Origin: Flavobacterium psychrophilum
GTDB lineage: Bacteria > Bacteroidota > Bacteroidia > Flavobacteriales > Flavobacteriaceae
DNA length: 15,130 nt
Assembly (NCBI GenBank): GCA_003243255.1
Contig: QFQM01000106.1
Location: 1 to 15,130 of the forward strand
Reading direction: 5' to 3'
The notes beneath the pieces were generated by a model. The model was given only the letters and a program-made list of their open reading frames with translations. It had not been told where the DNA came from and made no database searches. Within the stretch, counting starts at the first letter, position 1. Each line of letters begins with the position of its first letter. A program made the position numbers and the translations under genes. Shown in pieces: positions 8,636-14,406 of this stretch.

Positions 8636-8643
8636 CAAAGGTA
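8636..8643 (-). promoter_or_regulatory. Putative -7 box for recR
   Basis: Minus-strand TACCTTTG matches TAnnTTTG. It lies only 7 bp from the ATG at 8628, which would make the recR mRNA nearly leaderless or favour the internal ATG at 8622. No TTG at 17-23 nt upstream; the nearest (8656-8658, read as TTG on the minus strand) is only 12 nt away. Confidence 0.4.
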
Positions 8644-8667
8644 CTAAACCGGCACCAATTTGCATTT

Positions 8668-8695
8668 ATGCCAACTCAAATTTCGTGAGTGGCAT
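8668..8695. repeat. Imperfect palindrome between recR and the symporter gene
   Basis: Arms ATGCCA(A)CTCA and TGAGTGGCAT pair over 10 bp with one unpaired A at 8674 and a 7-nt centre (8679-8685). It lies in the 112-bp divergent region, about 45 bp upstream of the symporter ATG and 40 bp upstream of recR. The following TTTT on the plus strand is too short and too badly placed for a terminator, since nothing is transcribed into it. It may be an operator for one of the divergent genes. Confidence 0.35.
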
Positions 8696-8740
8696 TTTAT
8701 TGAAATATTTTTAGTTGTTTTGTAAACCAAACCATTTACT

Positions 8741-10240
8741 ATGCACCCTATAACCATACTTTCTATAATAATAGTTTATTTCGGAATCCTTATTCTTATT
8801 TCCAGGCTTGTAAGCAAAAAAGACAGCAGTAACGATACCTTTTTTAAAGCCAATAAAAATTCGAAATGGTATCTGGTAGCCTTCGGTATGATAGGAACAG
8901 CCTTATCAGGGGTAACGTTTATATCGGTTCCGGGAGAAGTGGGTGCGCCAAGCGGTGAGCAATTTAAATATTTTCAGTTTATATTGGGTAACGCAATTGG
9001 TTTTCTAATCGTGGCTACGGTACTGCTCCCTTTATATTACAGGCTTAACCTTACATCCATCTACGGGTATATCGAAAAAAGGCTGGGGTATTACAGCTAC
9101 AAAACCTCGGCAATGATATTCCTTATCAGCCGCACCATAGGCTCTGCGTTCAGACTGTATCTTGTGGTTATCGTTTTGCAGCGCTATGTATTCGATTCTT
9201 TTGGAGTACCTTTCTGGATAACAGTGTTAATATCATTGCTGCTGATATTTGCCTACACCTATAAGGGCGGGCTGAAAACCATCATCATTACCGATTCGCT
9301 ACAAACATTATTCCTTGTCTCATCGGTATTCTTTACCATCTATTTCATTTGCGACAGCCTTAGCCTTAGCCTTCCCGAAGCTTTTGAAACCGTTAAGCAA
9401 AGTAACTATTCTAAAATATTCTTCTTTGAGGATTTCATTACCAGCAAATTCCATTTTATAAAACAGATACTGGGCGGAATATTCGTTACCATAGCAATGG
9501 TAGGCCTGGATCAGGACCTGATGCAAAAAAACCTGAGCTGCAAGAATATTGGCGAAGCCCAAAAAAACATGTTTACCTTTACAGGGATTTTTGTCATCAT
9601 CAACCTGTTCTTTTTAGGAGTTGGCGCACTACTTTATATTTACGCTAACAATAATGGTATAGATGTGCCCATCGTTGACGGAAAACCAAGAACGGACCTG
9701 CTTTTCCCTGAGATCGCCTTTAACCACCTGACGCTTATACCGTCTGTAGTGTTCCTTTTAGGGCTTACAGCAGCAACCTTTGCTACTACCGACTCTGCAT
9801 TGACAGCATTGACAACTTCATTCTGTGTAGACTTTCTTGGTATGGATAAAGAACAGAATTCCGCAAAAACAAATGCTGTAAGAACACGACATATTGTACA
9901 CGTTTCTTTCTCAATACTGATGTTTTTAGTAATCATTGTCTTTAACACCATCAATGACGCTTCGGTGGTGAGCATGATATTCAGGATTGCATCTTATACA
10001 TATGGGCCACTACTTGGCCTTTACAGCTTTGGACTGTTTATGAAAAATCGTGCTGTGAGGGATAAAATCGTGCCCTTTATATGTATCGCTTCCCCTCTGT
10101 TAACATTATTCATCAGTATGAATTCGTCTTTATTCTTTGGCGACTATGTTTTTGACAATGAGCTTATCATCATAAACGGGCTGATTACTTTCCTGTTGCT
10201 GCTAAGCATCAGCAAAAAACAGCTTAGTACTGATTTGTAG
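8741..10240 (+). CDS. Sodium:solute symporter (SSS/SLC5 family)
   Basis: A 499-aa polytopic inner-membrane protein expected to import a small solute using the Na+ gradient. By eye there are about 13 hydrophobic segments, starting at residues 3-23, the usual SSS topology. ALSGVTFISVPGEVG (54-68) is the unwound first core helix region, TSIYGYIEKRLG (105-116) is the family signature that follows it, and ATFATTDSALTALTTSFCVD, near residue 350, holds the Ser/Thr-rich stretch where the second Na+ site lies in this family. Nothing in the sequence identifies the solute; sugars, sialic acid, proline, iodide-type anions and others are all carried by this family. It is divergent from recR and its last 17 bp overlap the end of the gene on the other strand. 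Confidence 0.92.
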   Translation: MHPITILSIIIVYFGILILISRLVSKKDSSNDTFFKANKNSKWYLVAFGMIGTALSGVTFISVPGEVGAPSGEQFKYFQFILGNAIGFLIVATVLLPLYYRLNLTSIYGYIEKRLGYYSYKTSAMIFLISRTIGSAFRLYLVVIVLQRYVFDSFGVPFWITVLISLLLIFAYTYKGGLKTIIITDSLQTLFLVSSVFFTIYFICDSLSLSLPEAFETVKQSNYSKIFFFEDFITSKFHFIKQILGGIFVTIAMVGLDQDLMQKNLSCKNIGEAQKNMFTFTGIFVIINLFFLGVGALLYIYANNNGIDVPIVDGKPRTDLLFPEIAFNHLTLIPSVVFLLGLTAATFATTDSALTALTTSFCVDFLGMDKEQNSAKTNAVRTRHIVHVSFSILMFLVIIVFNTINDASVVSMIFRIASYTYGPLLGLYSFGLFMKNRAVRDKIVPFICIASPLLTLFISMNSSLFFGDYVFDNELIIINGLITFLLLLSISKKQLSTDL

Positions 10241-10592
10241 AAAGCATAACCAGCGTACAGGCAACTTCAATATCGATTCCGTTTTGACGTAAAAGCGTAT
10301 ACAACTCCGGATTTTCAGTACCCGGATTAAAAATAACACGCTCCGGTTTTATCCCAATAATGTAATCATAATATTGCTTTTGGTTCATTTGGTTCAGGTA
10401 TAGAGTAACCGTATCTACCTCCTCAAAAGGCACATGCTCTTTTTCAATTTTGGTTCCGTCAAGATCATCTTCCTTTTTACCTACCGCTACAACAGGATGC
10501 CCATATCGCTGTAGCATCTTTATGGCTTTATAAGAATATCGGCCGGGATTAGTAGACGCCCCCATTACCAGTGTCTTTTTTAAAGTACTCAT
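10224..10592 (-). CDS. Small CoA-binding (Rossmann) protein
   Basis: A 122-aa single-domain protein of the CoA_binding_2 family (YccU-like). The Rossmann loop is VMGASTNPGRYSYKA (residues 9-23), followed by VVAVGKKEDDLDGTKI and FNPGTENPELYTLLRQNGIDIEVACTLVML (88-117), the usual end of this fold. These proteins resemble the first domain of the succinyl-CoA synthetase alpha subunit; their role in the cell is not established. The 3' end overlaps the symporter gene tail to tail by 17 bp, leaving no room for a terminator between them. No convincing promoter box was seen upstream, where a hairpin (10616-10642) ends the preceding minus-strand gene. Confidence 0.9.
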   Translation of the reverse strand: MSTLKKTLVMGASTNPGRYSYKAIKMLQRYGHPVVAVGKKEDDLDGTKIEKEHVPFEEVDTVTLYLNQMNQKQYYDYIIGIKPERVIFNPGTENPELYTLLRQNGIDIEVACTLVMLSTNQY

Positions 10593-10615
10593 AGATTTTT
10601 TTATTAAAATTACTC

Positions 10616-10642
10616 AAAAAGCAGTTGGTATCATTGCTTTTT
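10616..10642 (-). terminator. Intrinsic terminator of the CarboxypepD_reg-like gene
   Basis: Arms AAAAAGCA (10616-10623) and TGCTTTTT (10635-10642) form an 8-bp perfect stem with an 11-nt loop. On the minus strand the stem starts 17 bp after the stop at 10659 and ends in GCTTTTTG, giving the T-run. It separates that gene from the downstream CoA-binding gene. Confidence 0.7.
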
Positions 10643-10658
10643 ATCTTTACCCTAACGT

Positions 10659-11741
10659 TTAAGGCTCATACTTATAATCTGCAGGAAGCATGTCTCCGGC
10701 TTTAAGAGTAGCCATGTAGCCTCCAAAACTGATTTCTTCGATAGGACTAAACAGGCCATTATTGTCAATATAAAAATATCCATTTGCCAATTCAAAAGAA
10801 GACTGTTCTTTTCCATCATATAGCACAGCATACCTTTCTTTTTTCTTATTCTTAATTATTTCTTTTTTTTCGGTAGCCGCATCAGTAATAAACCCCACAG
10901 ACTCCGGTGCTTTCGCATCATCTACAGAATAAACCTTTTTATAAGAAAGCGAATCGGTTATTACAAAATGTTTAGCAGGATTAGCAGGCCATCTGTCCAC
11001 ATACAATTGAAACTTTTCCTCAGGCCAGGAATTACCGGCAATAGTTTTCATAAGATGTACCATAGACCCTAAATAGGATTTTTTACGTTTTTTTTCAGCA
11101 GAATTATCTTTGGAAATATCAGTAAAAAAAGTAGTCCCGGAATAAAAACTACGATTAATATACAGACGGGAAAGAGTAAGCATATTGTAAGAAACCTGAA
11201 AATCTACAAGGTTAAAACTAACATTATACTGCAATCTCCTGTTTTTTATACGAAGAGGTGCTTTACTACTCGCTCTGAGTGTATTATCACTAAGATTGTA
11301 AGTAAGCTTAATATCATCCTCATTTTCGATAGTGCAGGATTTCCCTGCCGGAGTAAGCCCAAGAAACTCTTCTCTAAAAACCTTCAGCATTTGTTTTCGG
11401 GTAAACGGTAAATTCTTATTAATAACTACCTCGTCTAGAGCAATACTGTTCTCCTTCATTAAGAGCTTAACAGGTTTATTATATGAAAACGGATTATCAA
11501 GTACAAAATTCTCAAATCCCATAAAAGTTACCACTAAGGGAGCATTATAAGCAGATGCCGCTTTTATCTGAAAAAAACCTTTTGCATCGGTTGTAGTATT
11601 TATTGTTGTTCCATCAAGATAAACAAAAGCAGCTTCAAGAGGTTTATTTTCCAACTCATCATATACATATCCGGTTATAACCTGAGCATTTATAAAGCAA
11701 CAAAACAAAAGGGCAACAAACAAGTATATTGTTTTTTTCAT
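10659..11741 (-). CDS. Secreted/envelope protein with CarboxypepD_reg-like domain
   Basis: A 360-aa protein with a signal peptide at residues 1-19 (MKKTIYLFVALLFCCFINA|Q). Residues about 20-107 form a carboxypeptidase-D regulatory-like beta-sandwich: ITGYVYDELENKPLEAAFVYLDG, TTDAKGFFQI, VVTFMGFENF, and the closing ALDEVVINK, which in TonB-dependent receptors joins this domain to the plug. No plug or barrel follows; instead there are about 250 residues that I do not recognise, basic in places (KKRKKSY near 217, IIKNKKKERY near 292). Such proteins are common in Flavobacteriia and mostly have no known function. It is divergent from the pirin-like gene, and the TTTACCTCA repeats (11798-11827) lie 57 bp upstream of its start. 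A 6-bp inverted repeat sits 4-18 nt before the ATG. A hairpin terminator follows the stop. Confidence 0.8.
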   Translation of the reverse strand: MKKTIYLFVALLFCCFINAQVITGYVYDELENKPLEAAFVYLDGTTINTTTDAKGFFQIKAASAYNAPLVVTFMGFENFVLDNPFSYNKPVKLLMKENSIALDEVVINKNLPFTRKQMLKVFREEFLGLTPAGKSCTIENEDDIKLTYNLSDNTLRASSKAPLRIKNRRLQYNVSFNLVDFQVSYNMLTLSRLYINRSFYSGTTFFTDISKDNSAEKKRKKSYLGSMVHLMKTIAGNSWPEEKFQLYVDRWPANPAKHFVITDSLSYKKVYSVDDAKAPESVGFITDAATEKKEIIKNKKKERYAVLYDGKEQSSFELANGYFYIDNNGLFSPIEEISFGGYMATLKAGDMLPADYKYEP

Positions 11742-11744
11742 AGA

Positions 11745-11759
11745 TAGCAGTTTCTGCTA
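11745..11759. repeat. Inverted repeat at the ribosome-binding region of the CarboxypepD_reg-like gene
   Basis: TAGCAG-TTT-CTGCTA, perfect 6-bp arms. It lies 4-18 bp upstream of the minus-strand ATG at 11741. In the mRNA it would fold as a small hairpin over the area where the ribosome binds. A translational control element or an operator are both possible. Confidence 0.4.
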
Positions 11760-11797
11760 ATGTATTAAAATTCTTTTTAAAGAACACACAGCTGCCT

Positions 11798-11827
11798 TTT
11801 ACCTCAACTTAGTTTGCGTTTACCTCA
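11798..11827 (+). promoter_or_regulatory. Tandem 9-bp operator, 21-bp period (site A), upstream of the pirin-like gene
   Basis: TTTACCTCA at 11798-11806 and again at 11819-11827, a 12-bp spacer, so the copies fall on the same DNA face two turns apart. The second copy ends exactly 28 bp before the TAnnTTTG box at 11856. The same element with the same distances recurs at 13221-13250. Two 9-bp direct repeats with a 12-13 bp spacer are how LytTR-domain regulators such as AgrA bind; that the binder here is LytTR is inferred from spacing only. Confidence 0.75.
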
Positions 11828-11855
11828 AAAAGAATTCTTCCTGAATAAGAATATA

Positions 11856-11863
11856 TACTTTTG
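11856..11863 (+). promoter_or_regulatory. -7 box of the pirin-like gene
   Basis: TACTTTTG matches TAnnTTTG, 22 bp before the ATG at 11886, giving a short leader of about 18 nt. At the -33 position there is no TTG (AGAATTC instead), which fits a promoter that needs the activator bound at 11798-11827. Confidence 0.65.
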
Positions 11864-11885
11864 ACGGTATAATACCACCCCGATT

Positions 11886-12596
11886 ATGATACAGCAAAAT
11901 CCCGCGCAAATATTTAAGTCGCACACAAGAGGCCTTGCAGAAGACGAAACTCACAGAATGCACGCTACATTCAACATCAATACATTCAATGGTGATTTGA
12001 GGCATTCTTTTGGAGCCCTTACTGCATTAAATGACGAAACCCTGGCTGCAAATAAAAAAATAACCAAATCTCTGGCTAACGGCATCACTGCTTTGGTACT
12101 GCCCCTGGTAGGCGCAGCCGAATGCACGTTTGAAGGAGGTGGTTCTCATGTTATTGTCCCGGGAGAAGCATTCATCTATCATAAAAACAGCAATGCCGAT
12201 ATAACGATCCGTAATCCTTATGAAGAAAACCTTATAAACTATCTCTATATAAATTTTTCATCGGTTTTACAATCAGAGGTATTATTACCAAAAGGCTTTT
12301 TACTCTCACAGGCCGATCTTACGGTTAAAAATACGTTCCATAAGCTTTTTGAATGTTTTCAGAATGGCCTGTCAGCCCAAATGGGCATTTTTAATGGCCG
12401 TGCTGAAGTGAGATATAAAACCAGCAATAAGTCAAATGGTGTTTTCGCTTTTGTTATAAGCGGTGCCTTTGAAATACAGGGATGCCTTATTGAAGAACGC
12501 GACGGATTAGCACTTTGGGATATCGACGAAATGGAAATGGAAGCACTGTCAGAAAATGCAATACTCCTTCTTATCGAAGCTCCGTTAAACGGATAA
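11886..12596 (+). CDS. Pirin-like bicupin protein
   Basis: A 236-aa cytosolic protein of the short pirin-like family frequent in Bacteroidota. The start MIQQNPAQIFKSHTRGL, then HATFNINTFNGDLRHSFGALTALNDETL (residues 26-53), matches the pirin N-terminal cupin in pattern. GGSHVIVPGEAFIYHKNSNADITIRNPYEENLINYLYI closes the first cupin. GIFNGRAEVRYK...GVFAFVISGAFEIQGCLIEERDGLALWDIDEMEMEALSENAILLLIE is the C-terminal cupin (quercetinase_C-like). The HPH...E metal ligands of catalytic pirins such as YhhW are not seen after the LNDETL segment (KKITKSLANGITALVLPL there instead), so quercetinase-type activity is doubtful. Its promoter has the same tandem operator and spacing as the dioxygenase gene. 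A bidirectional hairpin terminator follows. Confidence 0.82.
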   Translation: MIQQNPAQIFKSHTRGLAEDETHRMHATFNINTFNGDLRHSFGALTALNDETLAANKKITKSLANGITALVLPLVGAAECTFEGGGSHVIVPGEAFIYHKNSNADITIRNPYEENLINYLYINFSSVLQSEVLLPKGFLLSQADLTVKNTFHKLFECFQNGLSAQMGIFNGRAEVRYKTSNKSNGVFAFVISGAFEIQGCLIEERDGLALWDIDEMEMEALSENAILLLIEAPLNG

Positions 12597-12622
12597 ACAA
12601 TTAATTCGACCTCACCTTACTC

Positions 12623-12653
12623 AAAAAAGGGCTCCTGTTACAGGGAGCCCTTT
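12623..12653. terminator. Bidirectional intrinsic terminator
   Basis: A strong GC stem GGGCTCC (12629-12635) with GGAGCCC (12644-12650), preceded by AAAAAA (12623-12628) and followed by TTT. It lies between two convergent genes, 27 bp after the pirin-like stop and just below the minus-strand lipoprotein stop at 12661. The A-run serves as T-run for the minus strand, where termination should be the stronger. Confidence 0.8.
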
Positions 12654-12660
12654 GCTATTT

Positions 12661-13134
12661 TTACTTTGATTTAATTTCTTCTACACTTAGCCCTACCGCC
12701 AGTGCATTAGGAAGATATGCATGCGTAAATTTATTTTGAACAGTAATCCTGTAATCACCTTTAGCCAGCTTTACCCCTTCTTTAATATTGGTATACAAAT
12801 CACACATATCACCGGCACATTCCGAAAGGTTATTTCCTGCAGCATCCTTTAGCCGTATGTTTATATAAAGGTTTTCTTTTGCTCCCGAAGGATCTTCTAT
12901 TGTTACCGCTAACGGAACAGTAGTATACTGTGGTTCATGAATGTGAGAAAACAGCAGCTTAATGTCGCCTGCCGCAACATCTTTTTCCAGCTTGAATTCA
13001 AATTCCAGGATATTGGCAGCTCCCCATTGATTATTGGGAAAGTCATTTTTTACCTCGTTAAAGACAACTGTTTTCTGGCATGAAAACATAGTAAACATTA
13101 TAAGAATGAGAAATGCTTTTTTCATAATCAGCAA
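12661..13134 (-). CDS. Probable lipoprotein, GldH-like
   Basis: A 157-aa protein with a lipoprotein signal peptide: MLIMKKAFLILIMFTMFSC, where C19 would be the lipidated residue (MFSC is an acceptable but not ideal lipobox). A start at the second ATG (13125, MKKAFL) is equally possible. The mature part has the length and block order I associate with the GldH lipoprotein of gliding and type IX secretion: C-x(n)-VFNEVK near the N-terminus, a W (NNQWG), beta-strand blocks LEFEFKLEKD, IKLLFSHIHEPQYTTVPLAVTIEDPSG, then DLYTNIKEGVKLAKGDYRITVQNKF. The match is by pattern and is moderate; it may be a paralogue or a remote relative. C105 and C110 (SECAGDMC) could form a disulfide. It is divergent from the type IX-secreted dioxygenase, and the tandem operator lies between them. 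Confidence 0.6.
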   Translation of the reverse strand: MLIMKKAFLILIMFTMFSCQKTVVFNEVKNDFPNNQWGAANILEFEFKLEKDVAAGDIKLLFSHIHEPQYTTVPLAVTIEDPSGAKENLYINIRLKDAAGNNLSECAGDMCDLYTNIKEGVKLAKGDYRITVQNKFTHAYLPNALAVGLSVEEIKSK

Positions 13135-13220
13135 TTTAGAATTCGTAAGACAGCTTTTGTAACTAAATAATCAGGTGTCTTCGCACTACCAATTTAGCAA
13201 AAAAGAGAATAATGAAGTTT

Positions 13221-13250
13221 TTTACCTCAACATTTCAGGGGTTTACCTCA
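13221..13250 (+). promoter_or_regulatory. Tandem 9-bp operator, 21-bp period (site B), upstream of the dioxygenase gene
   Basis: TTTACCTCA at 13221-13229 and 13242-13250, 12-bp spacer. In both site A and site B the first copy extends to TTTACCTCAAC and the spacers otherwise differ, so the repeats, not a larger duplication, are what is kept. The end of the second copy is 28 bp from the TAnnTTTG box at 13279, identical to site A. The second repeat would sit at about -49 to -41 from the inferred start, a usual place for an activator. Confidence 0.78.
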
Positions 13251-13254
13251 TTTT

Positions 13255-13286
13255 TTGCGATCCATTCTACAGCAAAAGTATATTTG
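13255..13286 (+). promoter_or_regulatory. Promoter of the dioxygenase gene (TTG-N21-TATATTTG)
   Basis: A Bacteroidota-type promoter: TTG at 13255-13257 and TATATTTG at 13279-13286 with 21 bp between, within the 17-23 bp range for the TTG/TAnnTTTG consensus. The inferred transcription start near 13291 lies just before the ATG at 13311 and rules out a start at the in-frame ATG at 13212. Confidence 0.75.
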
Positions 13287-13310
13287 ATAAAAACAAAAGC
13301 TACACAAATT

Positions 13311-14318
13311 ATGGAAAGAAAAGTATTTTTAAAGAACAGTCTTGGCTTTTTAGGCATGGCTGTAGCTGTACCCTCCCTGCTTAAAGCAGGAAGCAGCAGC
13401 GCCGCGACTACCGATGAAAATTGCACCGTCTCACCTTCGGAAACTGCAGGGCCTTTCCCTACGATCACTCCTTCTTCATGGGTAAGAACCGATATTGTTG
13501 ACGGACGCACTGGGGTTCCCTTTACCATCAACATTAACATCATGAATAAAAATGCCAATTGCCTTGCTCTCGAAAATGCTATAGTAGACATATGGCATTG
13601 TGATAAAGATGGTAATTATTCTGAATATGGCGGTACAGGTATGCAGCAAACCAACTATACTTCTGTCCATTTTTTAAGAGGAAGACAGGTTACTAACAGC
13701 GAAGGTGCTGTAAGCTTTACCTCTATATTCCCCGGCTGGTATACCGGCAGGGCTATACACATACACGTACACATCTATAACGGAAGCGGCACATCATTGC
13801 TGGTAACACAAATATCTTTCCCGGAAGACAGCAATAGCGCGGTTGTAGCCGTTAATAGCGCTACATCTTACGGTTATACTAAGGGAATGAATGGTTATAC
13901 CTATAAAGAAAATGACAATGTATTTTCCGACGACAGCAATAATGCCGAGCTGGCAACCGTGAGCGGAAGCATTGAGAATGGTTATGTATTAAACCACACC
14001 ATATATGTAAGCGGACCTGTATTGAGCATTGGAGAAAACACTAAGCCTCAGTACAAACTGGAGCAAAATTATCCTAACCCATTTACAGATGCCACAACAA
14101 TCCCTCTGAATCTGGAATATGATTCTGATATAAATATAAGCCTTTATGATCTTACCGGAAGGAAGATACTTACTGCTTTTAACGGGCAAATGAATGCCGG
14201 AGTGAATAATTTCACACTTAACCGAAATTCTCTTGCTTCAGGATACTATATCTACAAAGTAAGCATCAGCAACCCGAACGGCAGGTTCGAAGAAAGCAAA
14301 AAATTGATAGTACAGTAG
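13311..14318 (+). CDS. Secreted intradiol ring-cleavage dioxygenase with type IX secretion sorting domain
   Basis: A 335-aa protein in three parts. Residues 1-31 are a Tat-like leader (ERKVFLKNS then a hydrophobic stretch to LLKAGSSSA); the RK pair replaces RR. Residues about 38-235 are an intradiol dioxygenase domain of the catechol/protocatechuate type: CTVSPSETAGPFP, IVDIWHCDKDGNYSEYGG (91-108) and IFPGWYTGRAIHIHVHIY (139-156), with the Fe(III) ligands expected at Y103, Y144, H150 and H152, all present. Residues about 248-335 are a type A C-terminal sorting domain (YKLEQNYPNPFTDATTIPL, ISLYDLTGRKI, LASGYYIYKV, KKLIVQ), which directs export by the type IX system and attachment or release at the surface. 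An in-frame ATG at 13212 exists, but the extension would cover the operator and promoter, so 13311 is chosen. The aromatic substrate is unknown. Confidence 0.9.
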   Translation: MERKVFLKNSLGFLGMAVAVPSLLKAGSSSAATTDENCTVSPSETAGPFPTITPSSWVRTDIVDGRTGVPFTININIMNKNANCLALENAIVDIWHCDKDGNYSEYGGTGMQQTNYTSVHFLRGRQVTNSEGAVSFTSIFPGWYTGRAIHIHVHIYNGSGTSLLVTQISFPEDSNSAVVAVNSATSYGYTKGMNGYTYKENDNVFSDDSNNAELATVSGSIENGYVLNHTIYVSGPVLSIGENTKPQYKLEQNYPNPFTDATTIPLNLEYDSDINISLYDLTGRKILTAFNGQMNAGVNNFTLNRNSLASGYYIYKVSISNPNGRFEESKKLIVQ

Positions 14319-14335
14319 GTAGTGCCTACTCTTTT
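14314..14335 (+). terminator. Hairpin overlapping the dioxygenase stop
   Basis: AGTAGG (14314-14319), 5-nt loop, CCTACT (14325-14330), then CTTTT. The stem includes the TAG stop codon. Short T-run, so probably a weak first terminator backed by the next hairpin. Confidence 0.5.
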
Positions 14336-14358
14336 AGTAGTTTATTTTTTTATATTTG

Positions 14359-14393
14359 AAAGAGAGAAAGTCATTTCTCTCTTTTATTTTTTT
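14359..14393 (+). terminator. Intrinsic terminator after the dioxygenase gene
   Basis: A perfect 11-bp stem, AAAGAGAGAAA (14359-14369) with TTTCTCTCTTT (14374-14384), a GTCA loop, and then TATTTTTTT to 14393. The stem is poor in GC, but the length and the T-run make it convincing. It directly precedes the ATG at 14407. Confidence 0.75.
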
Positions 14394-14406
14394 ACACACA
14401 CCATTT

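Noticed and set aside
9640..9975. 111-aa minus-strand reading frame within the symporter gene
   Set aside because: Shadow of a well-supported membrane protein gene; composition resembles antisense of hydrophobic codons.
13235..13591. 118-aa reading frame on the minus strand inside the dioxygenase gene
   Set aside because: It lies antisense to the leader and catalytic domain, which are clearly coding on the plus strand, and its product has no recognisable features.
14351..14358. TATATTTG as a firm promoter for the 178-aa protein
   Set aside because: It matches the -7 box but has no TTG upstream and runs straight into a strong terminator hairpin; kept only as a possibility in the gene entry.
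14356..14406. N-terminal extension of the 178-aa protein from an in-frame ATG at 14356
   Set aside because: These codons are made of the 11-bp terminator stem and T-run; the encoded KERKSFLSFIFL string looks incidental and 14407 gives a clean start.
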